A DNA stretch of 64,000 bases, from positions 44,407-108,406 of the forward strand of contig JYOD01000003.1 of the NCBI GenBank assembly GCA_000955785.1. Direction: 5' to 3'. Origin of the DNA: Burkholderiaceae bacterium 16 (lineage in GTDB: Bacteria > Pseudomonadota > Gammaproteobacteria > Burkholderiales > Burkholderiaceae). The notes beneath the pieces are model-generated. The model searched no databases and was not told the DNA's origin. It was given only the letters and a program-made list of their open reading frames with translations. Shown here piece by piece: positions 37,597 through 45,675 of the stretch (the first letter of the stretch is position 1; every line of letters begins with the position of its first letter). The position numbers and the translations under genes were made by a program.

Positions 37597-38841
37597 TCAA
37601 ACCACGCCTTTCCCCCGCAACGCCTCGATCCTCTCAGCCGACATCCCGAGAATCTCGCCCAGCACCGCCTCGGTATGCTCCCCCAGCCGCGGCGGCGCCG
37701 AGTCGTACCGCACCGGGGTAGCCGACAGCCGTAGCGGGCTCTTCACCGTGGGACACACACCGCCGTCGCTGCGCACCATATCCACCTGCAGCTCGCGATA
37801 CCGGACCTGCGGATCTTCAAGCACCTGCGCATAGTCGTTGATCGGCCCGCAAGGAATCCCCTCGCGCTCCAGTGCTTCCACCCATTGCGCGGTAGTGCCC
37901 GTGCGCATATGGGCCTCCAGCAGCGGCACCAGTACGTCGCGATTGACAATGCGGCCCGTGCCGGTGGTGAAGCGTTCGTCCTGCGCCAGGTCCGGGCGCT
38001 GCACACCGCGGCAATATCCCTGCCACTGCCCATCGTTGCCGGCCGCCACGATCATGTACCCGTCGGCGGTGGCAAACACGTGATACGGCACCATGTTGGC
38101 GTGCGCGTTACCGAAGCGCTGCGGCGTCTTGCCGGTGATCTTCTGCGCAAGGATGGGCGTGGCGCCGACCGCGACCACCGCATCGAGCAACGCCATGTCG
38201 ATACGCTGGCCTTCGCCGGTACGCTCCGCATGGCGCAGTGCAGCCAGTACGGCCACGGTGGCATACATACCTGTGAGCATGTCCACCACGGCCACGCCAA
38301 CCTTCTGCGGGCCGCCGCCGGGCAGGTCGTCGCGCTCGCCGGTAATGCTCATCAGCCCGCCGATGCCCTGGAAGATGAAGTCGTAGCCCGGCTTGTGCGC
38401 GCTCGGGCCTTCCTGCCCGTAGCCGGTGATGGAGCAATAGACCAGCGACGGGTTGATGGCCTTGAGGCTTTCGTAGTCGAGCCCGTAGCGCTTCAGGTCG
38501 CCGACCTTGTAGTTCTCCAGCACGATCTGCGATTTCGCCGCCAGCTCGCGCACGATGGCCTGCCCTTCGGCGCTGGCGATATCGAGCGTGACCGAGCGCT
38601 TGCCGCGGTTGGCGCCGGCGTAGTAGCTCGCATCGCGCGAGGGTTTTCCCTCCCCGTCCGGCAGCCAGGGCGGGCCCCAGGAACGGGTGTCGTCGCCCAC
38701 GCCGGGGCGTTCCACCTTGATCACCTCGGCGCCGAGGTCCGCCAGGTTCTGCGCGCACCACGGGCCGGCCAGGATGCGGGAGAGGTCCAGCACGCGTACG
38801 CCGTCAAGCGCGCTCTTCATTGTTGCTGTCGTTGTCGTCAT
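37597..38841 (-). CDS. CaiB/BaiF family (type III) CoA-transferase
   Basis: 414 residues from the ATG at 38841, whose last base pairs with the TGA of the upstream gene in an ATGA overlap, so translation is probably coupled. Another ATG lies at 38820. The N-terminus is VRVLDLSRILAGPWCAQNLADLGAEVIKVE in part, with ANRGKRSVTLDI, GYDFIFQGIGGLMSITG and the nucleophilic Asp in VGVAVVDMLTGMYATVA. Its partners are an R-specific hydratase-like protein and an SDR, so it may feed a CoA ester into a beta-oxidation-like cycle. Confidence 0.94.
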   Translation of the reverse strand: MTTTTATMKSALDGVRVLDLSRILAGPWCAQNLADLGAEVIKVERPGVGDDTRSWGPPWLPDGEGKPSRDASYYAGANRGKRSVTLDIASAEGQAIVRELAAKSQIVLENYKVGDLKRYGLDYESLKAINPSLVYCSITGYGQEGPSAHKPGYDFIFQGIGGLMSITGERDDLPGGGPQKVGVAVVDMLTGMYATVAVLAALRHAERTGEGQRIDMALLDAVVAVGATPILAQKITGKTPQRFGNAHANMVPYHVFATADGYMIVAAGNDGQWQGYCRGVQRPDLAQDERFTTGTGRIVNRDVLVPLLEAHMRTGTTAQWVEALEREGIPCGPINDYAQVLEDPQVRYRELQVDMVRSDGGVCPTVKSPLRLSATPVRYDSAPPRLGEHTEAVLGEILGMSAERIEALRGKGVV

Positions 38842-39701
38842 GCATGGAACTCCGCTACGCCGTTGCTGAGCACGGTGACGTCGCGCGCGGGCACCCGAGC
38901 GTCGAACAGCACGCGGCCGGCGCCTTCGCGCCACATGCGCACTTCGAGGGTTTCGCCGGGAAATACCGGCCGGGAGAAGCGCACGTTGAGTTCGAGCAGG
39001 CGGTCGCCATCGCCATCGGCAAAGGTATCGACCAGCGCACGGGCGGCTACGCCATAGGTGCACAGCCCATGCAGGATGGGCTTGTCGAAGCCGGCGGCGC
39101 GCGCCACTTCGGGATCGGCGTGCAGCGGGTTGGGATCGGCATTGAGGCGGTAGAGCAGCGCGGCTTGCGGCAGGATCGCCAGGCTGCGCTGCTCGTCCGG
39201 TGCGCATGCCGGCGCTGCCGGAAGCGCCTCGGGCGCGGTATCGCCCTGGCCGAAGCCGCCATCGGCGCGGCAGAACGTGGTGTGGTTCACGGTAGCCAGT
39301 TCGGCACCGGTGGCATCGTCCACCAGCGTGCGTTCCACGATCACCAGCGCGCCCTTGTCGGCGCCCTTGTCGATCACATGCGTCACCCGTGCGCGGGCGC
39401 GCACGGTACCGGCCGCCGGCAGCGGACGATGCAGGCGCAGGCGCTGTTCGCCGTGCACGATGCGGACCCAGTCGATGCCGCTCTTTGGGTCCTGCATCCA
39501 GAAGCCAGGGTAGGCCAGCACCACGGCCTGCGTGGGAAACGCCTTGAGCCGCGCCTCGTAGACGTAGCGCAACTGGCGCGGATCGGTGGGTTGTTCGCCC
39601 AGGCCAAGGCCCAGCGCGTAGAGGATGGAATCCTTCTCGCCGTAGGTCTGCCTGACCTCCGGAAAGTCCCAGTTCTTGATGCGTTCGTAGTCGAGCGGCA
39701 T
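38838..39701 (-). CDS. Double-hotdog (3R)-enoyl-CoA hydratase, MaoC/MFE-2 type
   Basis: 287 residues. The C-terminal half carries the hydratase-2 motif YRLNADPNPLHADPEVARAA and GFDKPILHGLCTYGVAARAL, with Asp and His as the catalytic pair. The N-terminal hotdog half lacks that motif and would cover the acyl-binding site, as in eukaryotic multifunctional enzyme 2. The downstream SDR at 39706 also resembles the MFE-2 dehydrogenase domain, so the two separate bacterial genes together mirror the fused eukaryotic protein. It would hydrate a trans-2-enoyl-CoA to the (3R)-hydroxy product. Confidence 0.94.
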   Translation of the reverse strand: MPLDYERIKNWDFPEVRQTYGEKDSILYALGLGLGEQPTDPRQLRYVYEARLKAFPTQAVVLAYPGFWMQDPKSGIDWVRIVHGEQRLRLHRPLPAAGTVRARARVTHVIDKGADKGALVIVERTLVDDATGAELATVNHTTFCRADGGFGQGDTAPEALPAAPACAPDEQRSLAILPQAALLYRLNADPNPLHADPEVARAAGFDKPILHGLCTYGVAARALVDTFADGDGDRLLELNVRFSRPVFPGETLEVRMWREGAGRVLFDARVPARDVTVLSNGVAEFHA

Positions 39702-39705
39702 GGCG

Positions 39706-40620
39706 TCAGATCGGGTCCCAGTTGATCACGTCGGGCGAGCGTTCGAGCTTGAAAAAGCTGTTGCGCATGGCGGGGATGGCGATCTCGGCGATGGATTCCG
39801 GGGTCCAGCCTTCGCTCATATGCACCGAGCGTACCGGGCGCGGCTGGCTCATCAGCATGATCTCGTTGGCGCGCACGGCAAAGATCTGCGCATTGACTTC
39901 GTGCGCGGCATCGCTGGCGAGAAAGGCGGCCATCGGCGCGACCTTGTTGGCTTCCATCTTTTGCAGCTTGAGCACGCGGGCTTTCTCTTCCGGGGTCTCG
40001 GAAGGAATCGAGCTGGTCATGCGGCTCCACGCGAACGGCGCGATGCAGTTCGAGCGCACGTTGAAGCGGGCCATATCCAGCGCGATCGACTTGGACAGCG
40101 CGGCAATGCCAAGCTTGGCAGCCGAATAGTTGGCCTGGCCCAGGTTGCCGATCAGGCCGGAGGTGGAGGTCATGTGCACGTAGGCGCCGCTCTCCTGGTC
40201 CTTGAAGTGGTTGGCGGCGGCGCGGCTGACAAAGAAAGTGCCGTTGAGGTGGACGTCGATCACCGAGCGCCACTCCTCTTCGTTCATCTTGAAGAACATG
40301 CGGTCGCGCAGGTTGCCGGCGTTGTTGACCACGGCGTCGATGCGGCCGAAATTGTCGATCGCGCATTGCACGATGGCGTTGGCACCCTGCCAGCTCGACA
40401 CGCTGTCGGTATTGGCCACCGCGATGCCGCCGGCGGCAACGATCTCGTCGACCACGCGCTGCGCGGGCCCGGCATCGCCGCCTTCGCCGGTGAGCGATAC
40501 GCCGATGTCGTTGACCACCACCTTGGCGCCCGCCTTGGCCAGTTCCAGCGCGACGCCGCGCCCGATGCCACCGCCCGCGCCGGTCACCAGCGCTACCTTG
40601 CCTGCCATCATTCCACTCAT
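39706..40620 (-). CDS. SDR dehydrogenase, MFE-2-like (3R)-hydroxyacyl-CoA dehydrogenase
   Basis: 304 residues, longer than a simple SDR. Motifs: KVALVTGAGGGIGRGVALEL, NNAGNLRDRMFFKMNEEEW, YVHMTSTSGLIGNLGQANYS with catalytic Tyr followed by AAKLGIAAL. The NDIGVSLTGEGGDAGPAQ stretch is a hallmark of the MFE-2/HSD17B4 dehydrogenase domain. The C-terminal extension (EGWTPESIAEIAIPAMRNSF and onward) matches this class. It precedes the hydratase with a 4-bp gap and likely oxidises the product of that enzyme. Confidence 0.93.
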   Translation of the reverse strand: MSGMMAGKVALVTGAGGGIGRGVALELAKAGAKVVVNDIGVSLTGEGGDAGPAQRVVDEIVAAGGIAVANTDSVSSWQGANAIVQCAIDNFGRIDAVVNNAGNLRDRMFFKMNEEEWRSVIDVHLNGTFFVSRAAANHFKDQESGAYVHMTSTSGLIGNLGQANYSAAKLGIAALSKSIALDMARFNVRSNCIAPFAWSRMTSSIPSETPEEKARVLKLQKMEANKVAPMAAFLASDAAHEVNAQIFAVRANEIMLMSQPRPVRSVHMSEGWTPESIAEIAIPAMRNSFFKLERSPDVINWDPI

Positions 40621-40702
40621 GCTTTGACTCCTGTCTACGGATTTGTACGGATTTGCTCGGCGGCCTGGCGCTCGCCAGGCCGGGTATTCTGTAACTAACG
40701 TT

Positions 40703-41707
40703 TCACTCCAGCCGCGCGCCGGACTCCTTCACCACCTTGCTCCAGCGCGCGATCTCGGCATCGATATGCGCGCCCAGCGCAGCCGGCGTGGAGCCCACCG
40801 GCTCGTAGCCGTTGGCCGCCAGGTTGGCGCGCAGGTCGGGCTGGGCCAGCACCGCCGCGATCTCCTGGCTGAGCCGGTCGATAATGGCCGGCGGCGTGCC
40901 GGCCGGCGCCAGTACCGCGTACCAGCCGTTGATGTCGAAGCCCGGCACGCCGGCCTCGGCCAGCGTGGGCACGTCGGGCGCCAGCGTGGCGCGCCTGGCG
41001 CTGGTCACGGCCAGCGCTTTCAGGCGCCCGCTGCGAATATGCGGCATCGAGGTGGAGATGCTGTCGAAAGTCAGCTGCACCTCGCCCGCCAGCATGGCGT
41101 TGACCACCTGGGCGCTGCCCTTGTACGGCACATGGGTCATCTTGACGCCGGCCAGGCTGTCGAACAGTTCGCCGGCCAGGTGGCCGGTATTGCCGTTGCC
41201 GGCGGAGGCAAAGGTGAGCTGTCCCGGCGCCGCCTTGGCCGCGGCGATCAGCTCCGGCACCGTCCTGGCTTTCAAGGAGGGGCTGCCGGCCAGGATCAGC
41301 GGCAGGTTGGCCACCAGCGACACCGGCGCGAAATCCTTGCGCGTGTCGTACGGCAGCTTGGGATAGAGGCTGGCGTTGATGGCATGCGCGGCCAGCACCA
41401 CGATCAGCGTATTGCCGTCCGGCCTGGCACGCGCCAGTTGCTGGCTGGCGATGGTGCCGCCGGCGCCGGGCCGGTAGTCGAGCACCACTGGCTGCCCGAG
41501 GCGCTCCTGCAGCTTGGCCGCTACCGGGCGCGCCAGCAGGTCGGCGCTGCCGCCCGGCGGATAGGGAATCAGCAGCTGGATCGGCTTGCTGGGCCAGGTG
41601 TCGGCCAGGGCAGTCGCGCTGGCGCCCAGCAGGCCCGCCGCGAAGGGGGCGATCAGCATGCCCCGGAGCCATGACCTGCGGTGGCGCGCTTTCGACGTTT
41701 CCATCAT
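40703..41707 (-). CDS. Bug-family solute receptor
   Basis: 334 residues; the ATG codons at 41707 and 41704 are adjacent and either could be used. A positively charged N-terminus (KARHRRSWLRG) leads to a signal peptide ending at ALADTWPSKP. It shows LLIPYPPGGSADLLARPVA, VLDYRPGAGGTIASQQLARA and VPYKGSAQVVNAMLAGEV. Downstream it runs 82 bp into the SDR-hydratase-transferase operon, so it may belong to that operon and supply its acid. A second receptor lies directly upstream. Confidence 0.94.
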   Translation of the reverse strand: MMETSKARHRRSWLRGMLIAPFAAGLLGASATALADTWPSKPIQLLIPYPPGGSADLLARPVAAKLQERLGQPVVLDYRPGAGGTIASQQLARARPDGNTLIVVLAAHAINASLYPKLPYDTRKDFAPVSLVANLPLILAGSPSLKARTVPELIAAAKAAPGQLTFASAGNGNTGHLAGELFDSLAGVKMTHVPYKGSAQVVNAMLAGEVQLTFDSISTSMPHIRSGRLKALAVTSARRATLAPDVPTLAEAGVPGFDINGWYAVLAPAGTPPAIIDRLSQEIAAVLAQPDLRANLAANGYEPVGSTPAALGAHIDAEIARWSKVVKESGARLE

Positions 41708-41760
41708 GCCTTGTCCCCTTGTTGTGTCGCGATCACGCACGCCGTTCTGCAGGCGCGCCT

Positions 41761-42747
41761 TCATTGCTGCGGAATGCCCGTGTCCTTGACCACCTTGGCC
41801 CAGCGCACCCGCTCCGCGTCGATAAACTTGCCGAAATGCTCGGGTGTGTCGCCGCCCGGCACACCCCCCAGTTCGGCCAGGCGGGTCTTGACTTCGGGCT
41901 CGGCCAGGATGCCGGCCACCGTCTTCTGCAAGCGCGTGACAACTGCCGGCGGCGTGCCGGCCGGCGCCACCAGCCCGAACCACGCAGTCACCTGGAAATC
42001 GTCCAGCCCGGCTTCCTTCATGGTCGGCACGTCGGGCAACTCGGCCACGCGGGCGGCGCTGGTCACAGCCAGCGCGCGCAGCTTGCCGGACTGGATATGC
42101 GGCAGGGAGCTGGGCAGGTTGTCCACCATCATGGTCACCTGGCCGGCGATCAGGTCGGCCACGGCCGGAGCGGCACCCTTGTACGGCACATGGATGATGT
42201 CGATGCCGGTGCGTTTCTTGAACAGCTCGCCGGACAGATGCACCGACTGGCCGGTGCCCGAAGAGGCGAACGACAACTTGCCCGGCTGGGACTTCGCCAG
42301 CGCCACCAGCTCGGCCACGTTGCGGGCGGGCACCTTGGCGTTGACCACCAGCACATTGGGCACCGATACCACCATGGTGACCGGCGTGAAGTCCTCGGCA
42401 CGGTAGGGAAGTTGCCTGTACAGGCCGTAGTTGATGGCATTGGGGCCGATATTGCCCATCATCAGGGTGTAGCCGTCCGGCGCGGCCTGGCGCAGCGCCT
42501 GCACGCCGACGATGCCGGCGGCGCCGGCCCGGTTCTCCACCACCACGGGCTGGCCCAGGATCTCGCCCAGCCGCTTGCCGACGAGGCGCGAGGCGATATC
42601 GGTGGTGCCGCCCGCCGCCGCGGGCACGATCAGGCGCACGGGCTTGTCGGGATATTCGGCGGCGGCAACGCCGGCGCTCATGAATGTCAGGCCTAGCATG
42701 GCGGCCAGGGCAGCCCGCCTGCGTGCGCTGTAGCGCCGAACTGTCAT
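41761..42747 (-). CDS. Bug-family solute receptor, more divergent
   Basis: 328 residues; AGGAGG lies eight bases before the ATG at 42747. The binding loop is LIVPAAAGGTTDIASRLVG, unlike the PPGG or PAGG form of the other receptors, which suggests a different ligand. It keeps VVENRAGAAGIVGVQALRQA and VPYKGAAPAVADLIAGQV. The gene is 53 bp upstream of the receptor at 40703 and diverges from the LysR gene at 42940, which probably regulates it. Confidence 0.93.
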   Translation of the reverse strand: MTVRRYSARRRAALAAMLGLTFMSAGVAAAEYPDKPVRLIVPAAAGGTTDIASRLVGKRLGEILGQPVVVENRAGAAGIVGVQALRQAAPDGYTLMMGNIGPNAINYGLYRQLPYRAEDFTPVTMVVSVPNVLVVNAKVPARNVAELVALAKSQPGKLSFASSGTGQSVHLSGELFKKRTGIDIIHVPYKGAAPAVADLIAGQVTMMVDNLPSSLPHIQSGKLRALAVTSAARVAELPDVPTMKEAGLDDFQVTAWFGLVAPAGTPPAVVTRLQKTVAGILAEPEVKTRLAELGGVPGGDTPEHFGKFIDAERVRWAKVVKDTGIPQQ

Positions 42748-42896
42748 TTGTCGTCCTCCTGAGCGGCTTGCGGCGGCGCGGGAATTCCGCCCCGCTCGTA
42801 CGGGCCTATCCGGTATTCGCCCGCGCAATACGGACGAAGCGGCCTTTCTGGTTCTATTGCCACCGCGAATACGATAAATTGATGGCGGGGACATTG

Positions 42897-42916
42897 CTAT
42901 TCACGATTCACAATAG
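42897..42916. promoter_or_regulatory. LysR-box-like dyad
   Basis: CTATT and AATAG are inverted 5-bp arms around a 10-nt spacer, immediately upstream of the LysR start at 42940 and between it and the divergent receptor gene. The T-N11-A form fits a LysR autoregulatory site. Confidence 0.5.
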
Positions 42917-42939
42917 AGGCCTTTGGCCCAGCGAAACAC

Positions 42940-43842
42940 ATGCATTACGACCTGACCGACCTGCGCCTCTTCCTCAACGTCGGCGAAACCGAAAACCTGA
43001 CCCGCGCCGCCGAGCGCAGCTTCCTTTCCCTGCCCGCCGCCAGCACCCGCATCAAGCAGCTGGAAGAAGCCTTTCAGACCCAGTTGCTGATCCGCCAGGT
43101 CAAGGGCGTGCGCCTGACGCCCGCCGGCGACGCGTTGCTGCGCCATGCGCGGGAAGTGTTCCGCGAACTGGAATGCCTGCACTCGGACCTGCGCCCCTAC
43201 GCCAAGGGCGTCAAGGGCCGCGTGCGCCTGCTGGCCAACACCACCGCCACCAACTCCTTCCTCGCCACCGCGCTGTCGCGCTTCCTGGCAGAGAACCCGG
43301 ACGTGGACATCGAACTGGAAGAGCAGCTTTCCCAGGCCATCGTCTCGTCCATCAGCGCCGGTGCGGCGGACCTTGGCATCGTCGCCGGCGAGGTAGCCAC
43401 CAATGACCTCGAAGTCATGCAGCTATGCAGCGACGAGCTGATCGTGATCGCGCCGGTCAACCACCCGCTGCCGCAATTCACCAGCCTGCATTTCGCCGAC
43501 CTGCTGGATACCTGCCGCTTTGTCGGCCTCAACCAGTTCAGCGCGATCCAGTCTTTCCTGGACCGGATCGCCAGCGGCATGGGCAAGCGCATCAGCCTGC
43601 GGATCCAGCTGGGCAGCTTCGACGCGGTGTGCCGGATGGTGGAAGCGGGCGCTGGGATCGCCATTGTGCCCAACAGCTGCGCGCGACGCTATGCAAGCCG
43701 CAAGGTGCTGCGGTTTATCCCGCTGGAAGATGAATGGGCGAAGCGCGACCTGCGCCTGGTGCGGCGGCCGGGAAGGGAACTGCCGCAGTTTGCGGAGACG
43801 TTGATCCAGTATTTGACGGAGGCGGCGCGAGAGCCGGTTTGA
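42940..43842 (+). CDS. LysR-family transcriptional regulator
   Basis: 300 residues with MHYDLTDLRLFLNVGETENL as the N-terminal HTH start and LSLPAASTRIKQLEEAFQTQ as the recognition segment. The effector domain begins near VKGRVRLLANTTATNSFLA. The domain is complete, and conserved hydrophobic pattern AIVPNSCARRYASRK is present. It diverges from the receptor at 41761 and probably senses the acid taken up by that system. A weakly related LysR gene at 15148 serves a different operon. Confidence 0.93.
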   Translation: MHYDLTDLRLFLNVGETENLTRAAERSFLSLPAASTRIKQLEEAFQTQLLIRQVKGVRLTPAGDALLRHAREVFRELECLHSDLRPYAKGVKGRVRLLANTTATNSFLATALSRFLAENPDVDIELEEQLSQAIVSSISAGAADLGIVAGEVATNDLEVMQLCSDELIVIAPVNHPLPQFTSLHFADLLDTCRFVGLNQFSAIQSFLDRIASGMGKRISLRIQLGSFDAVCRMVEAGAGIAIVPNSCARRYASRKVLRFIPLEDEWAKRDLRLVRRPGRELPQFAETLIQYLTEAAREPV

Positions 43843-43897
43843 CAAAGGAGCGGCCAGCCTGGGACGGTTCCGTCATATCGGGCATCGATACCTCAGA

Positions 43898-44724
43898 TCA
43901 TTCTTTGACCTTCTTCTTCCTGTCGCGCTCTAGCTGCTTGATGCTTTCCTTGGGTGTCGGCAGGGCTTCCGGCATCGTGCCACCCAACTCGGCAATGGTC
44001 TGGCGCACTTTCTTGCCAACCTCGAAATGCGTCTGGTTGGCCTGTTGCTTGCCACGCACCAGGTCTCGCCGCAGCTTGTCTTCAGTCTGCGTGGCGCGGA
44101 ATAGATTCGCCGCAAGTTCGGTGCTACCCATGTGGTTGAGAATCTTCTGGCTCTTCTTCAAGCCCTTGATGGCGTGAATGTCCTTGGCCGCTCTGCCACC
44201 GTACAGCCCCTTGTAGCCGCGTAGTCCAGGGGCGTCTCAACACCCGCTCCCCTGGCCGCCGCCGCCAAGTGCTTGTTGTGAGCGGCTAGCTCGTTACGGA
44301 TCGCCAGCCGCTTCTCATCTTCAGTCAGCCGCGCGAACGCCTCGTCGTCGCGAAGTTCCTGGCGGCGGGTCTGCAAGGCAAAATAGGTCTGGCCATTCGC
44401 GATGACCGGCTTGCCGGGGTCACCGTTCTGGACGATCAGGTAGCAGGCATAGCGCGAGAGGCAGATGTCGGCGATCTGTCGCCTGGCCCCCGAGCCGATC
44501 CCGACCATTTCGAGGACATCCTCGAAATGGTTCACCACCGGCTGGCCGCTGTTGCGGCAGGCCTCCCTCGCACGATCAATGACCGGAAGGAAGTGACGGT
44601 ACTCGGAATACTCCAGCACCCTGGCCAGTTGGCGCGCCATCCAGAATTCGTTGCCCTCGGCGTCGGACTGGCGCAGCCCCTCGAAGGTTTCGTGATGTTG
44701 CGCGGCAATTCGCTTGCCAGTCAT
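43898..44724 (-). pseudogene. dinD: dinD (DNA-damage-inducible protein D), frameshifted
   Basis: Two overlapping frames together give a protein like E. coli DinD. The first (44724 to 44158) begins MTGKRIAAQHHETFEGLRQ after AGGAG and shows the family EGNEFWMARQLARVLEY stretch. It runs out of frame near 44216-44222, where TACGC is followed directly by GGCTACAAGG instead of the roughly five codons that would complete the LDYAxFxxHGYKGLYGG pattern. The second frame (to 43898) resumes with GLKKSQKILNHMGSTELAAN. A deletion of about 16 nt would explain both features. The activity is probably lost; a sequencing error is possible. Confidence 0.75.
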
Positions 44725-44982
44725 GAATCGCTCCTCCCGCTGTCCATCAGCGTCTCTGTAGCAAATACTCGATCATGCCCCGGATCGCCATCAAGAAATG
44801 TCCAAAATATGTGAACAACGCGGTGAGCGAGTCCGAGCGACCGGGCTATAACCGCGAAAGTCACTAATACCCGCGGTGACAAGAAAGTTGACACTGACGC
44901 TCTGAGCGCACCAGTGGAGGCTGCGTTTAGCGGAAGTCGCAAGCTGGGTGGGGGAACGACACTGTTCGCAAAGTGGACGCCA

Positions 44983-45007
44983 GACCGAATTCAGACTATA
45001 TTCGGTC
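44983..45007. promoter_or_regulatory. Toxin-antitoxin operator
   Basis: GACCGAAT (44983-44990) and ATTCGGTC (45000-45007) are perfect 8-bp inverted arms with a 9-nt spacer, overlapping a TATATT element 25 bp before the antitoxin start. The position is typical of a site at which the antitoxin represses its own operon. Confidence 0.7.
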
Positions 45008-45023
45008 ATCCAGTAACTTCCAC

Positions 45024-45311
45024 ATGGCCCCCGTGAAACTCTCGAACATCAAGCCAATCAGCTTTCTGAAAAGCGATGCGGCCCGTATCGTCACGGAGCT
45101 CAGCGAGACGCGCGAGCCCTTGATCATTACCCAGAATGGCGAGGCTAAACTCGTCGTGCAGGACATCGCCAGCTATGAAGCGCAGCGGCAAACGACCGCA
45201 CTATTGAAGATCCTGGCGCTCGGCGAGAAGGAGATCGCGGAGGGCAAGGTAACAACGGCTGCGGACGTCTTTGCCGAGCTGGATCGGCTGGACAAAGAAG
45301 ACGGCGCATGA
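45024..45311 (+). CDS. Phd/YefM-type antitoxin
   Basis: 95 residues with the Phd/YefM pattern VKLSNIKPISFLKSDAARIV and PLIITQNGEAKLVVQDIASY. The start at 45024 is chosen for its family N-terminus; the frame extends to 44973 without a Shine-Dalgarno. The C-terminal half would bind the toxin. It should bind the palindrome at 44983 and repress the operon. Its stop overlaps the ATG of the toxin. GC content is lower than in the surrounding metabolic genes, suggesting acquisition. Confidence 0.9.
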   Translation: MAPVKLSNIKPISFLKSDAARIVTELSETREPLIITQNGEAKLVVQDIASYEAQRQTTALLKILALGEKEIAEGKVTTAADVFAELDRLDKEDGA

Positions 45312-45628
45312 AGGTGGTCTTTCTCGATTCCGCCAAGCAGGACTTGATCGACCTTAGGCGTTATCTGGTCAGATACAAATCCGAGGGAACCTGGCAGGCC
45401 GTCAAGAAGCAGATTCAGGAAAAGGTAGCGTACATTGCCGAATTCCCTGCGTCCGGTACACACCCAGACGAGCTGGCAGGCTTCGCGGATAGCTTCAGGC
45501 AACATCTGACACATCAGCAACGAATCATCTACAGGGTCACTACGGACACCATCTACATCCACATCATTTGTGGGCAAGTCCAGGACTTCGAAGAGATTCT
45601 GAGTCAGCGACTTACCAGGCCATGGTGA
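45308..45628 (+). CDS. ParE/RelE-type toxin
   Basis: 106 residues of the RelE/ParE fold, starting in an ATGA overlap with the antitoxin. VVFLDSAKQDLIDLRRYLVR is the N-terminal pattern and HQQRIIYRVTTDTIYIHIIC the central beta strands. ParE toxins inhibit gyrase and RelE toxins cleave mRNA at the ribosome. Lack of a clear RelE catalytic set favours ParE-like activity, but this is not decisive. The pair sits next to a frameshifted dinD gene and a TldD-like operon, in a patch of accessory genes. Confidence 0.9.
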   Translation: MKVVFLDSAKQDLIDLRRYLVRYKSEGTWQAVKKQIQEKVAYIAEFPASGTHPDELAGFADSFRQHLTHQQRIIYRVTTDTIYIHIICGQVQDFEEILSQRLTRPW

Positions 45629-45650
45629 ATCGGCCCTTCTAACGCTGAAC

Positions 45651-45666
45651 AGCCAGCGCGCTGGCT
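45651..45666 (+). terminator. Palindrome between toxin and PmbA-like genes
   Basis: AGCCAGCGCGCTGGCT is a perfect 16-bp palindrome 22 bp past the toxin stop and 10 bp from the stop of the convergent gene at 45676. It is flanked by outer arms CTAACG (45639) and CGTTAG (45688), which reach into the 45676 gene. It could serve both strands, though no T-run follows. Confidence 0.4.
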
Positions 45667-45675
45667 CCCACTCGC

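Noticed and set aside
44725..44982. LexA box in front of dinD
   Set aside because: CTGT occurs but no partner ACAG at the proper spacing was found, so SOS control cannot be supported from sequence.
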